Assembly: GCA_032622095.1 (NCBI GenBank)
Contig: CP136063.1
Coordinates: forward strand, 265,539,426 to 265,603,425
Direction of reading: 5' to 3'
From: Siphonodentalium dalli
Lineage: Eukaryota; Mollusca; Scaphopoda; Gadilida; Siphonodentaliidae
Length of the DNA stretch: 64,000 bases
Every line of letters begins with the position of its first letter. The stretch's first letter is position 1. The position numbers and the translations under genes were made by a program. The notes under the pieces are model-generated. The model saw only the letters and a list, made by a program, of their open reading frames with translations. It was not told the origin of the DNA and ran no database searches. Of the stretch, positions 12,214 through 23,804 are shown in pieces.

Positions 12214-12955
12214 AAGCACATTCAATCCCAAAATCTGGTTTCCACAGCAAAGAACTGGCTCAACGCAATTTTGAATAAATATATAGTCATTTGTGGTATC
12301 AGCTGATGGAATAAGATACTTTTTTGATATGCAAAGACGGCTTTATTCCCTTTTTTGATCAATTTATGATGATAAATTTTACCAGAATGATGGCGCGAAA
12401 GAGACTCTGAGATATTGGTATATGTTTGTCGGTTGCATAGAAATGCCTTTGTAGTTGACTCTTGCTTCGAGATATCGACCATTATAATTGAAGAATATTA
12501 TCTTTGTTTTATCTAAATTCACTTGTAAACTATATTGACATCTATAGATATGAACTCTATTTGTCTTTTCTGTAGACCATAATATGTTTTGTGGTAATGA
12601 ACCAGGTCATCAGCATACATTCATAATGCAGACTAATATGATAGTATAGTAGATTCTACCACTTCGACCCGTTAACAGGTGGTGTAACAAATAGGCGGTA
12701 GATAATTTGGGCAGATATTAATTGGTTTAGGGTTTAAAAGTACACCCTTGTTGGACCCCTATATTGGACCGAAAAGTTTCAGTTAGTCCGTTCAGTAATT
12801 TCACAAATAACCTGACAACGGTCAGAATTATGACGAAATTCCCTCCAATCGCCCTATGTTAGCGACTTTCTTAAAAGAGATTAATGAGACAAGCCGTGTC
12901 GAAAGTTTTACGAAGATCTACAAAACATGCATATAATGTGTTGCCATTGGAGGTG
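12214..12955 (-). pseudogene. Second, heavily decayed LINE reverse-transcriptase fragment
   Basis: Translating the minus strand in shifting frames recovers RT landmarks in the right order: LYACFVDLRKTFDT (motif A, about 12880-12955), then GVLLNPK-like motif B, YADDLVHYHKTYYGLQ (catalytic motif C; YADD codons at 12606-12617), LQVNLDKTKIIFFN (motif D), and VEPVLCCGNQILG near 12220-12260, like the PVLLYGSEIWG of related LINEs. At least four frameshifts or stops. Motifs differ from the neighbouring LINE, so it is a different element. Confidence 0.8.
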
Positions 12956-13139
12956 TGAATAAGTTAAATTCAGTTGCAAATTGGCAAAGTCAAATCTATG
13001 TTAAGATTCATGATTAATAGAGAAATAACTTTATCTGCTTCAAATACTAGTCTATTACTGACAGATATACATTAATAATTATTAACGGTGACGACTATGA
13101 CAGTTTCAATTGTCAATATACAATTAAAAAACCATCTAT

Positions 13140-13490
13140 AGGTATAAACAATCCTGCATTATTTGGGTGACTTTATTGGGCCAATAATTTAATTTGCATC
13201 GCTTACAATAATGGAATATCTCCCGAATAATCAACTCAAATTTGTTGCGATCTTGACTCACAAAAGTCCAAAAAATCACGCGATCTCGAGTTAGGACCAT
13301 CCCTACTGGACACATATTATCAAGGAACAAGTATCAACAAAGAAATATATTCCCTGTTGTTTGTTCAATGTTCTAAAGTCCTTGTCAGAACAAGTCAGAA
13401 CAGCAAAATATTATCATGTTTTGAACTGGTGGAGTGTGATCTCTACGGACGTAGCCAGAGTAGAGATTCATTAGCGTGATCTATAGTGAG
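13140..13490. mobile_element. Family M relic
   Basis: Diverged copy of M: 'aaagaaatatattccct' (from 13337), 'actggtggagtgtgatctct' and a right end like GCGTGATCTA near 13484. Termini are too eroded to show a target duplication. Confidence 0.55.
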
Positions 13491-14058
13491 CGATTTTATG
13501 TGGATTTCATCATGGCCGTATATGGAAACTAGAATGCACCATTCTTCCAGCTATTTGCTGTACATGCATCTAGGAATAATACTGTCAGCAAAATGTCAAA
13601 TCAAATTAACGAATCCAGAAAACAACTATACTCTGGAGACGATGGCCGACGTTTTGTGCAAATAGACATTGCTTTTGTATTGCAATTTGCCTCAGCTAAT
13701 ACATTACTTATTCATAAATCGGCATGTCTAGTCTATTATATATGTTACTGCATATATTCAGACTTAATTCCCAAGCTGCGACCACAAATGTCATCCGGTC
13801 TGAATAATGATTCCCTATAATTGTCACCTCGGGTATTCAGTACAAATAATGTTCGCAATATCTCACGAGGTCTCACGAGTTCTCTTGAGGTCCATTTATC
13901 GCAGTTTTCAAATGCATCCCTCCATCATCAGTTTAAATAATTAATCTCACACTTTTACAATCTTCACGTGGATTCGGAGACTTTATTATATGCTTTCCTA
14001 CTAAATAGTGCGATATTGCCGCAACGTAAATATTGTATTGAGTGTCAGGCCCCGACAG
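13491..14058. other. No gene seen
   Basis: Short open frames only (75 codons at 13593-13820, no motif). No repeat terminus recognised. Confidence 0.45.
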
Positions 14059-14061
14059 TAA

Positions 14062-14475
14062 GGGTACGTTCATACATTGACAAGTTTGCACGGTATGGTT
14101 TGCAGGCATTTCGTCGTAGAAAACGATATGGTACCATAATAAGAACGGAAACATACATATAAAATGCATTTGTACCACAGCTAACTACGTGCGAAGTAAT
14201 AACTCTGTAGTTCCAGTAGTAACGATGCTACCGGAATTTGCCTGTAAATATCATGCAATTATCTCGCTAGAATAAATCGTACAGGTATTTGAAGGCAAAT
14301 TCCAATAGCACTGTTACAAGTGAAATTAGATAAATGTTACTTCTCATGTCTTTCAATTTGGTACAGATGCATGTTATGTGCACGTTTCTGTTCATATTCT
14401 GGCACCATGTGGTTTTCTATGACAAAATGCCCGCAAAAACATACCGTGCAAACTTGCCAGCGTATGAACGTAGCC
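14062..14475. mobile_element. Family F MITE, first of a tandem pair
   Basis: Long TIRs: GGGTACGTTCATAC...CAAGTTTGCACGGTATG at the left and the inverted form ending GAACGTAGCC at 14475. Flanked by TAA (14059-14061 and 14476-14478). A TAA/TWA duplication with GG-starting TIRs fits PIF/Harbinger MITEs (inferred). No coding capacity. Confidence 0.75.
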
Positions 14476-14478
14476 TAA

Positions 14479-14902
14479 GGGTACGTTCATACACTGACAA
14501 GTTTGCACAGTGTGGTTTGTGGGCATTTCGTCGTAGAAAACGATATGGTGCCAGAATATAAACGGACACAAGCATATAAAATGCATCTGTACCACACCTA
14601 ACTACATACGAAATAAAATCCCGTAGTTCCGCCTGCAGCGATGCCATCGGAATTTGCCTGTAAATAGCCTGCAATTATCTCGCAAGAATCAATCATACAG
14701 GTATTGGAAGGGAAATGTCAGTAGCGCCGTTACAGGTGGGACTACAGAAATTTTACTTCTCGTGTCGTTCGCTTTGGCAAAAATTGATGTTTTATATGCA
14801 CGTTCACTTTCATATTATGGCACCATGCTGCACCTTGTGTGTTTCTATGGTGAAATGCCTGCAAAACATACCGTGCAAACTTGCCAGCGTATGAACGTAC
14901 CC
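14479..14902. mobile_element. Family F MITE, second of a tandem pair
   Basis: Same structure as its left neighbour, GGGTACGTTC to GAACGTACCC, with TAA at 14476-14478 and 14903-14905. The middle TAA is shared with the first copy. Internal sequence differs at many positions, so the pair is two insertions or an old duplication. Confidence 0.75.
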
Positions 14903-14904
14903 TA

Positions 14905-14938
14905 AAGATATCATTTTGTTATTCAAAAATGATATCTT
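14905..14938. repeat. Small hairpin next to family F
   Basis: AAGATATCATTTT pairs with AAAATGATATCTT around a loop of about 8 bases. Function unknown; perhaps a remnant of another element. Confidence 0.6.
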
Positions 14939-15679
14939 CACTGTCGCTTACTTCCGTTAAAATCACCGAATAATAGTGAACGAATATCAATGCGCAAGGG
15001 TCAAATCAATGTGGTTTGCATTCTTCGCAAAGTAACCCAGTGAAGAACGAACCGAATGAACACCACAAGCCCTCAGCCAATCAAGAGAATCCGCAGAATT
15101 TTTGATCCGTGACAGTGACTCAGACCAGTTGAATTAAACGCCAAAACATTCTTTGAAAGTAATTTGTTGGCAGTTCTCAAAACGTGTTTCTAAATTCGAC
15201 AGGAAGTGTAATTTGTTGATTGTTTCTGTATCAAAATAGAATGGCAATATTGACCGAAACGAAAATGATAAAAAAAAGAGACTTGTTTAAACAGAAATAA
15301 TGTTATTATCTCGTTATTAGAATGTCATCTAAGGTTATTTTGAATATTAAATTGCTATCTGTCCATAATTATTTGTTGCTTTTAGTGATAATTTGTGGGA
15401 ACTATTTTCTTTAGCAGACGACTAATTTCTCGCCATTTGAAAGTTGTTCGATGGCTAACAACTGGCGATTAACAACAATCAATTTTCAACTGAAAATCCG
15501 TATACGCTTTTTGAGACATTATCTGTCATTAATTAAGGAATATTAATACATTAAAAATAATTATCGACATGATTAAAGTATATAATAAATAGAACACCTA
15601 TGGTATTTTGAGTGAATCCCATATTATTGCATTTGTGACCAGCAGTGGAAATATTAATCGTCAACGCGATGCGTAGGTA
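14939..15679. other. No gene seen
   Basis: AT-rich, no open frame above background, no recognised repeat end. Confidence 0.5.
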
Positions 15680-17544
15680 TTAAAGGCACGGGCGGCGTTC
15701 GTTGCAGACATATTCATATTTTGTTCAAATCGCCATCAACAGAAGGAATATTAAATATATATAGTTTTGTTCATATGCCAAACATAATCAGCGCGTAAAT
15801 AGTATATTGTCGTCAAGACGTACGATGGTGTACGTAAACAAGAGCCTGCTCGTGTTATATAAGTTGTGCTCTGTTTACATTAACACAGTGCGATTCTATT
15901 GGTTAATCACACACAAATGATATAAACGCTCTTCATTATTTCCATATCAGGAAAACAGTAACAAATAACGCTCTTTATGTTTACCATATCCGGATCTAAT
16001 CAAAAGCCAGGTAACGTAACGATTTTTATGTTTACCCATACCATAGTATGGTAAACATAGTGTCGTTGCCCGGATTGACCACTCGTCGTTGGTCCGTCTG
16101 TCTGTCCGTCTGTCTGTCCGTCTGTCTGTCTGTCCGTAGACACTTTACGAGTAATGCGATAACTCTAACATTTTGTATATGGGTTTCTCAGCCCAAAATA
16201 CGGATCGAGTTCGAATTTGGGTTTGATCCGAGTTTTTGTTACAGAGTTATGGCCCTTTTTCGACTTAGAATTGACGCATTCTGCCATAACTCGAACATTT
16301 TTCATCTGATTTGGAACCAAATTTGGTCTGTTAGTTTCACAGCCCAAAATACAGATCGAGTTCGAATATGGGTTTGATCCGATTTATTTTAAAGGAGTTA
16401 TGACCCTTTTTCGAAGAAAAAAATTGGAAGAAAAAAAATCGATTTAAAATTTTTTTTACTTTTAACTTTTATAATAATAATAAAAAAAATGTCATTTGTT
16501 TTCATTTAGATATTGATGATTATGATAAAAGTTGATAAAAAGATTTCCAATGTGGACCTTTAATTTTTTTAAATAATTAAAAAGTTTTTAAGTTAAACAA
16601 ATTTGAAAAACTAACACCATTATAACTCTGCCAAGGGTACCCCGAATCACCACACCAAATTTGATTAAATCGGTCCAAAATCTTGTGTTATGTACTGGTA
16701 AATCTGTTTGGAGCCACATTAAATCCAATTCACCAATTGCCTTTGGACAACTTAGCTATTGATAAGGCTATATTATTTTCTGATGTCTCTTATGCCAATG
16801 TGCAAATAATCTGATAAAGAAGGCTATGGTATCTAATTTAAAATAAAGATTCAACAATAAACATCACATGATATTAACAGTAGACATCTCTGCTGCAGAG
16901 TTATATCTTCAGATGGTCTGATATCATTATAATTGTTATTGGTTTAATAGAGGTCAGTGTTCAACATAAACAATTCCTGTGATATTTTGACAGCTCTGCT
17001 ATATAATTGATATTAATGGGTCAGTGGTGAGGTTGCTTATCTGTATACTAGGACACATTATTATTGTAAACTTAAATTGGACTCTCTTAACCCAAGTATT
17101 CCATGTCCAGGTCACACCTACACATTTAACCCATGGGCTTGCTGGCTGTGGTGGTTTAGCATTACAGATCCTGTACCAGTGCATTCTCTTATATAAATGC
17201 TAGTGACCCATAAATTCCAATAATTTGTGTTATGTTCATTTGTCTATAATAGTACATAACAGTATACTCTATAATTCAACACCAAAACTCTCATTTATCC
17301 GATCATATTAAATTTGTATCGCCAAGGTATGGGTTAACATCTGCCGATCGTGATCGGCCTCTCGTTGCTTTTGTTTACATAACAATGGGGGAACAATTGA
17401 CAATAACCTACTGTTTATGCATATTTCTGATTGGTATAAGAACAAGGTATGTCTATATTTTACTATTCTTTCTGTTTATGGCGGTTATGACGGAGGTGAA
17501 TATTTTAAAAGCATACCCACCGCCAACGCCGCCCGTATATTTAA
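15680..17544. mobile_element. Family R1 TTAA element, interrupted by a B element
   Basis: Left end TTAA (15680-15683) followed by AGGCACGGGCGGCGTT. Right end AACGCCGCCCGTATATTTAA at 17525-17544. These are inverted repeats (19 of 22 positions match using the better-kept R2 right end). The left arm 15680-16022 matches 48565-48811 and the right arm 17367-17544 matches 48820-49000; the 1.34 kb between is a complete B element. TTAA at both ends suggests a piggyBac-like or Kolobok-like cut-and-paste origin (inferred). Confidence 0.75.
16028..17364 (+). mobile_element. Family B element inserted in R1, complete
   Basis: 5' hairpin ATGTTTACCCATACC...GGTATGGTAAACAT from 16028, (CTGTCCGT)n at 16095-16137, two cores with 'cgagttcgaatatgggtttgatcc', an AT-rich body, and the 3' terminus GGTATGGGTTAACAT plus GCCGATCGTGATCGGC plus CTCTCG ending at 17364. 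Flanked by T-runs on both sides. The empty counterpart at 48812-48819 fixes both boundaries. Confidence 0.85.
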
Positions 17545-17944
17545 GACATGTGACCGACCTTTCAGAAAGAACCAGAGCTGATATCATACTTACCAAGTGA
17601 CCTTTCCTTCCCAACTATCCTCCCCATCCTTCTTTCTCCTCATACCCCCAGTTAATTATCTGACATATTTGAATAAACAAATCCCACAGAGCATGGATAT
17701 TTTTGTTATGACTGCTGGTATTTTGTTAACCACCACTTACTGAGGTGAATTTAATTAACTACAACAATGGAGCTCCATTGGATCAAACAGGGCAGGTCAT
17801 GAGATTTAACCCCTTAGAATTACCCATTAAATGTCTGTTAATCTTTTCCATTATTAATTAACTATATTATATTGATATCTCACATGGCATTTAGCAAAAC
17901 TATAAAATAGAACTGCTTACAATATGATAGCGGTGACAGGCTCT
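17545..17944. other. No gene seen
   Basis: A T/C-rich patch (17600-17650) and ordinary AT-rich sequence; nothing recognised. Confidence 0.5.
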
Positions 17945-18560
17945 ATAGTTGTCCCCCCCCCCCAAAAAAATATTCGGGGGACTATTAAAATAGCCGGTGT
18001 CCGTCCGTGCGTCCGTGCGTGCGTCCGGAAATGGTTTCCGGATGATAACTTTAGTTTCGGTTATTAGATCAAAAGCAAATTTCATAGGTGAGCTTATCAG
18101 ACCAAAATACAGGTCAAGTTCGAATATGGGTTTTCTCCGCCCATTTTTGCGAGAGTTATGGCCTTTTTTTACTTAGAATCTTGTAATTTTTTGGTTTCCG
18201 GATGATAACTTCAGTTTGTGTGATCGTTTCTGTACCAAATTTGGTACGTGAGTTTATCAGCCATATGTACAGGTCAAGTTCGAATATGGATATGCTCCGC
18301 CCATTTTTGCGAGAGTTGTGGCCCTTTTTCTACTTGTTTTACTTAGAACATTTCTCACTTTTTCAGTTTCCGGTTGATATCTCAAATTTGGATCCTTTAA
18401 TTGCAAATACCGTTTTTATGTGGATCAGTGTCATATCAAGATACAGGTCAAGTTTGAATTTGAGTTTGATCCGATGATTTTTCTCAAGTTATGGGCTTTT
18501 TGACTTAGAAAATTCAATTTTTCTTGTAATTTTCTTCATTTTGTGCCAATTTGAGGCTAT
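17945..18560 (+). mobile_element. Family D Helentron-like element, 3' end unclear
   Basis: Begins with a hairpin ATAGTTGTCCCCC...GGGGGACTAT (17945-17985) whose left arm contains an expanded C-run. (CCGTGCGT)n follows at 17998-18026, then cores of about 120-130 bp starting 18034, 18193 and about 18363 ('ggtttccggatgataact', 'caggtcaagttcgaatatgg'). Same order of parts as A, B and C with unrelated sequence. No 3' hairpin located. Confidence 0.65.
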
Positions 18561-18580
18561 ATTTTGACTTTAAGAGTTTT

Positions 18581-19290
18581 TAGCTCACCTGAGACGAAGT
18601 CTCCGGTGGAGCTATAGTCATCACTCCTCGTCCGTCGTCCGTCCATCCGTCCTTCCGTCCATCCGTCCATCCGTCCGTCAACAATTCTTTGAACATCTTC
18701 TTCTAAAGTTCCATTGGACCGAATTGGTTCATATTTGGTGTGGATGTTCCCTAGGTGACTCTCATTCAGATTTGTTCAAATGAGGTCACTGGGTCAAATA
18801 GTTGCGAAAGCAGGGCCACAACTCTATTCCTTCATAGTAATTCTTATAACGACTTCTTTTCCAGAACCATAAGGCCTAATGGGTTCATATTTGGTGTGGA
18901 TGTTCCCTAGGTGATTCACATCCAGATTTGTTCAAATGAGGTCACCAGGTTGATTAGTTGAGAAACCAGGGCCATAACTCTTTCCCTCCATAGTAATTCT
19001 TTTAAACATCTTCTTCTCGAATACCATCAGGCCAAATGGGTTCATATTTGGTATGAAGGATCATTGGTTGACTGGGGTTCAGATTTGTTCAAATGAGGTC
19101 ACTGGGTCAAATGTGGGTGGGGCCAGGGACATAACTCAGAAAACAAAAAATTCAGATTAAACTCTTTAACCAAAAAAGAAAAGAATAGAAAAGAAATGAT
19201 ATATTAAAAAATAAAAGAATATTTAAAAAAACTGTGGAATTGTTTTTTTTTATTAGAATATTTAAAAAAAAAAAAAAAAAAAAAGTGTAT
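18581..19290 (+). mobile_element. Family A element, 5' part
   Basis: 5' hairpin TAGCTCACC-TGAGACGAAGTCTC-CGGTGGAGCTA at 18581-18614, (CCGTCCAT)n at 18632-18680, then three cores of about 160-170 bp (from 18690, 18852 and 19013) with CATATTTGGTGTGGATGTTCC and CAGATTTGTTCAAATGAGGT. An A-rich tail includes a run of 23 A (19262-19284). The 3' hairpin is missing. Confidence 0.8.
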
Positions 19291-19617
19291 TTAACTCCAT
19301 GGTCAATTTAATATATATATATATTGTTTAACATTTTTTGATAATTGAAAAACTAATGCCATTACATTTCTGTAGGTTGTGGCCCCTGGCCCTTCATTCA
19401 AGTGCACTGCTTCTGCCACCCTGGCCTGGTCTCAAAAATAAAATTTACTCAAATTCTTGACAGAATCATTAATAAGAAGCATTTACTTTGGCTGTAACTG
19501 TATATATGCTGGGTATGCTGACACAATCATGTCAATCTTGATATGTTTATAAACATTCCTGCAGATTTGCTAGATGTCATTAATTCCCAATCTCTCATGT
19601 ATTGTTCATATCAGGAC

Positions 19618-20053
19618 TAATGTCATTTGCAGAATGAGGTCCCCAGAGGGTGAATTTAGTGATGCTATCCCACACAGCGGCCTAGCATCACCAAATTCAC
19701 CCTCTGGAGACCTCATTCTGCTTAGGCCTCATCTTATGGGAAGTATCTATAGTATCAAATTAACATTGTTGTTAGTTACATTTCCCTTCTAGGAAGTTTC
19801 TATATCCCCTAATTTGCAGAAGATAAATTCCTAATTGAGGTGCCCAATGGGTGAACATCACCAACTTCAACTGGGGAACTTCAATCTTATCCTAGGTCTG
19901 CCATAGCAGTTGGGGGCCCTAGCAGAATGAGGTCCCCAGAGGGTGAATTTAGTGATGCTAGCCCGCTGTGCGGGATAGCATCACTAAATTCACCCTCTGG
20001 GGACCTCATTCTGCAAATGACAGACACACTTTCACACTATTTCAAGGCTTGAT
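19618..20053. mobile_element. Family H MITE with two long hairpins
   Basis: Two near-perfect palindromes, 19629-19721 and 19922-20014, each reading GCAGAATGAGGTCCCCAGAG into a short loop and back. They are separated by about 200 bp identical in layout to 43890-44090. The right TIR (AATGACAGACACAC... CAAGGCTTG) survives to 20053; the left outer TIR is lost. Confidence 0.8.
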
Positions 20054-20116
20054 TGTATAATACATTGTGTTGCTTGAGGCCAGGCATGCACAATGTAGGA
20101 ACATACACGCTTTTTG

Positions 20117-20344
20117 TGATGCTATCCCACACAGCGGGCTAGCATAACCAAATTCACCTTCTGGAGACCTCATTCTGCTTAGGCCTCATCTTCTGGGAAG
20201 TATCTACAGTATCAAATTTACATTGTTGTTAGTTAAATTTCCCTTCTAGGAAGTTTCTATATCCCCTAACTTGCAGAAGATAAAATTCATAAATGAGGTG
20301 CCCAATGGGTGAATATCACCAACTTCAACTGGGGAACTTAAATC
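20117..20344. mobile_element. Family H partial copy
   Basis: Starts inside the first hairpin (GTGATGCTATCCCACACAGC) and repeats the middle segment of the neighbouring copy ('ggcctcatcttctgggaagt' to 'aactggggaactt'). It stops where the second hairpin would begin. Confidence 0.7.
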
Positions 20345-20720
20345 TTATCCTTATCAGATTTGTGAAAATGGGATCACAAAGTCAAATAAGGGCAGCGCCA
20401 GAGACTTAACTATTTCACTGCATAGTAATTCTTAAAATATGTTTTGCAAGAACTATTTGGCTTATATAGAATGGAATGTTCTTCCTTGACTGCAATTCAG
20501 ATTTGTTTTTAAATGGGGGGTGATCAGTAGTGTACAGTTGGCAATTTCAAGGTGGATTTTCACCAATCTACATACTTACAGTCTCTCTAGCCACATATCC
20601 CGTTTAAATCTACTTCTTTTAAAGTGATTATGAAAAGTGCTGACTGTTTTGGTCTCCAGAGTCCCAGTCTTATCAGTCTTTGCAGTCTGGTGAGCGACCC
20701 CACAGTCATTGACTGTCTTG
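20345..20720 (+). mobile_element. Family A 3' part
   Basis: Core remnants, then the A 3' terminus: repeated AGTC words, GGTGAGCGACC (inverted partner of the 5' TAGCTCACC), hairpin CAGTCATTGACTG and TCTTG, followed by Ts at 20721. Confidence 0.7.
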
Positions 20721-20834
20721 TTTTTTTAAGATTTGGTTATTTGTATGCATGTCAGTAATGAGACAATGCACAAGTGTCTTATCCATATAGTATACTTCTA
20801 CAAAGCCTCCGCTCCAAATGAAGCCACCGGATCG

Positions 20835-20862
20835 GGGGACACTGTGGCCGAGCGGCCTTTTA
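20835..20862 (+). repeat. tRNA box-A-like fragment
   Basis: TGTGGCCGAGCGGC resembles the 5' end and A box of tRNA-Leu/Ser or a SINE derived from one. There is no B box or cloverleaf downstream, so at most a truncated relic. Confidence 0.25.
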
Positions 20863-20874
20863 TTTAGATTTATG

Positions 20875-21027
20875 TTGACCCTTCATGTTTTACCCATGAA
20901 TACCAATAATTTGGTTTTTTTATGTACATGTGTCTATACTACTTTAGTACATAATAGTATACTCTATAATTCAACACTGAAGCTCTAGATTATGATTCTG
21001 AACATAGCAATTTACTATCGGCCTCTC
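20875..21027 (+). mobile_element. Family B 3' relic
   Basis: Shares 'acataatagtatactctata' and neighbouring words with 17205-17285 of the B copy in R1. Ends TCGGCCTCTCG, the B terminus; the hairpin is lost. Confidence 0.55.
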
Positions 21028-21964
21028 GTTAATGTATGTACTTATTATCTGTGCTCTTTAAATACAAATGTATACAACACTGGTTCTGATAAACAGAACC
21101 TATATGATCCCAGACCCCACCGAAATGTAATAACCATAGATGACACGTGATCATATACATCAAAACAGAATATAATTAAATTAATAATAATAATAATGCG
21201 TTGCTTGGCATTGCGGATTCAGGACAATCTCTACCAGAGCGCACCAGTCATACTTCCTTTCTGACTCTGGTACCGGCTGGGTACCATGCAGTCTGTGTTT
21301 CTATATTTATCATGGGGTTTTCCAGTAAAAATGGCGATACCCGATCGCTCCAAAGTCAAATTGTCTGAGTGCTTTGAGAACAATTCCCGCACTAAAACAT
21401 AACTACAGAATGGAAAATCAGAGCGGTAGTTTTGTTGACGATTTTCGCAAGCTAATCGTCAAAATTGAAGCAAATTAGAACTCTTGTGTTTGACTTGCCG
21501 TGCGAGCTGTGGCAATGTCGTACACGTGCGTTTAGACTTGTGTGATGATAAAATAATCTGAGAACCGAATCACACCATTTCGAAATATATTTCTTCGGTT
21601 TTTGTGGGACTTTTCAAACTTAAGGTTCAAAATTTACACAAATTGTGTTCGATATCGTGTGCGCTTAGTAAGGACAGCATGTTGATCTGTTCGCTTAGTA
21701 TATATCTTAATATCAAAGTCCACCAAATGTGGGTGAAATGTCGTCGGTAGCAGCGGTTTTACCGAATCGTCAAGGGAGGTAAACCATACAAGGAGTTTGG
21801 ATTCAGGAATCGTGGTGCTGAGGTATTAGTTATTTGAGAGGGAAAAACATTTAGCATTGCAGCATTGCCCACTCTCTAAACTGAGTATAACGCTTGGCAT
21901 TGCACTTCTTGCAGTGTATCATAAATCTAAGATTTTCAACAAACATTTCAGGTGAAGAGTAATA
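21028..21964 (+). promoter_or_regulatory. Upstream region of the claudin-like gene
   Basis: Free of recognised repeats and more CpG-containing than the surroundings between about 21240 and 21790. A possible non-coding first exon could end at the GT at 21779-21780 (GGGAG|GTAAAC) and splice to the AG at about 21949-21950 (ACATTTCAG), 14 bp before the ATG. No convincing TATA box. Inference only. Confidence 0.3.
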
Positions 21965-22127
21965 ATGGATTTGCGAACGATCATCGTTGTGTTGACGCTT
22001 CTGGCTTTGGTATGTGACGTCCTGGGATTTGCCATTCCTTACTGGTACAGGCAAACTTCATGGTACCATTTTGGCCTCTGGCAAATGTGCGGCGCACGTG
22101 GTTGCGGCAAATTATCCAGCGATGAAG
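21965..22127 (+). CDS. Claudin/PMP22-like four-helix membrane protein, exon 1
   Basis: Encodes residues 1-54 of a 151-residue protein assembled from three exons (with 31400-31549 and 38291-38433). The Met at 21965 begins helix 1 (residues 5-25, TIIVVLTLLALVCDVLGFAI), followed by the first extracellular loop with W27, W33, G37-L38-W39, C42 and C47: the W...GLW-x2-C-x(n)-C signature of the claudin/PMP22/EMP superfamily, whose members form cell-cell junctions or shape membranes. The donor GAAG|GTAAGA at 22128 leaves one base of codon 55 (phase 1). The loop is about 30 residues, shorter than the roughly 50 of true claudins, so an EMP/PMP22-like or invertebrate-specific member is more likely. Total length is close to PMP22 (160). 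The exact subfamily cannot be named. Confidence 0.85.
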
Positions 22128-22356
22128 GTAAGATAGTCTACGATAGCCTGTCCGATTTGACCCAAAATTAATAAACAAAAAAATTCCAGCTTACTCCGCA
22201 AATGAAAAACTAAAATTACCTGCAAACACCACTATTCGTATGGCACAACATGGCGCAAATACACACTAAAATCCACCATTTTACATAGAAAACAAATACA
22301 AAAGGTCACTAAACTATTCATCATCGGAGTTACCACTGCATGACGCTATCAGTTTT

Positions 22357-22766
22357 TAGCTCAACTTTACGTCAACAATTTCCTATGGCTCACCCTTCAG
22401 GCCACGTCCCTCATCCGATCATCACAAAACTTCATATGGATCTTCGGGGTGACCCTTAGATGGCAGCCATCGATTTTTTCCAGAATTCGTTAAAAAAAAC
22501 ATGGCCGCTAGCAGCCATTTTGGATTTCAGATTTGAATCCATTGGCACAACCTGCAGCCCGCATTTATATGAGAAATCTTTTGCATATTTACAGGCATAT
22601 TTAGGATCACCTCTGGATGACAGTTGTCGAATTTTTATCGATTTTCGATGAAAAACATGGCCGCCGACAGCCATCTTGAATTTTGCTCTTTGAATGATTA
22701 AATCATTACTAAACAATAAAGTTATTAACGCCACCCCAAGTTGAGCTATATTATCATTTTCATTTT
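22357..22766 (+). mobile_element. Family C fragment
   Basis: Starts TAGCTCAACTTTACGTCAAC without the microsatellite. Contains 2-3 cores (AAACATGGCCGC, GCCATTTTGGATTT) and the 3' AAGTTGAGCTA; the terminal hairpin is degraded (TATTATCATTTTCATT). Inside intron 1. Confidence 0.7.
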
Positions 22767-23640
22767 TATCCGGATTGACCACTCGTCGTTAGTCCGTCCG
22801 TCCGTCCGTCCGTCTGTCTGTCTGTCTGTCTGTATATATGTCTGTCTGTAGACACTTTACGCATGGTGTGATAACTGAACTATTTTCTATCTGAGTTATG
22901 GCCCTTTTTCAACTTAGAATTTATGCATGCTGCCATAACTCAAAAAGAAATTATCTGACCATAACCAAATTTGGTATGTGAGTTGCTTAACCCAAAATAC
23001 ATATCGAGTTCGAATATGGGTTTGATTCGATATTTATTGATGGAGTTATGGCCCTTTGACATAGAATTCATAGAATAGATAAATCAACAATTTTTCAACT
23101 GATAGGAACCAAATTGTGTATGTGAGTTTCTCAACTCAAAATACAGATCGAGTTCGAATATGGGTTTGATCCGGTACTTTTTACTGGAGTTATGGCCCTT
23201 TGATTATTTTATTCATCGCTAAAATATATCAAAGATACACAGGTGGCACTGTCTAGATAGTATCTAATAAATCAGGTTCAGGATGCTATGAAGTTGTCTT
23301 CTCACACAGAGATAGTATTCAGTTACAATACCATGAAGTTGGTTATCTCTTGTATTGAGTTAATTAACTGCTAGGAGATGTGTTGGCTGTATCAGATATA
23401 CTTTATACTCTATAAGTATCTCTGGCCATATCATAGGTGGAATGTTTATACTATTATATTTTATATGCATGGTTATTTAAATTTCATCTTAAAGGCATAA
23501 TCTGGTTTCATTGTTTAATAGCATTACCATTGGAATTTTGTTGGTTGCATGGGAAGACAACTTTGGTTTTCAAAGTTTTAAAAACTTGAGAGCTCTGTAT
23601 CAGTCTATGGGAACAAAATAATTGTTCATAACACTTTTAG
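22767..23640 (+). mobile_element. Family B element lacking its 5' hairpin
   Basis: Starts at TCCGGATTGACCACTCGTCG, directly after the C fragment. (CCGT)n then (CTGT)n at 22793-22832, then cores at about 22865, 22930 and 23080. The right limit is vague and no B terminus is present. Confidence 0.6.
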
Positions 23641-23804
23641 TACTGTAGGTCTAGTTTGTTTTATCTACCGTATATATTAATGGAAAGCTTTTTCGACATT
23701 GATTTCAATTGATTACATATGTGAATTGAAAAGTTAAAGGGGCACACCAGGTTTGATGTATTTTTCCTGTACTCTGCATGAGATAAAACTTTTTATGTGT
23801 ACCT

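Noticed and set aside
10822-12231. Met start of the LINE frame inside the GT tract (TPPPQCTHTHTHTH)
   Set aside because: Not homologous to LINE proteins; the real N-terminal part is truncated.
20835-20862. tRNA gene
   Set aside because: Only an A-box-like word; no B box or cloverleaf.
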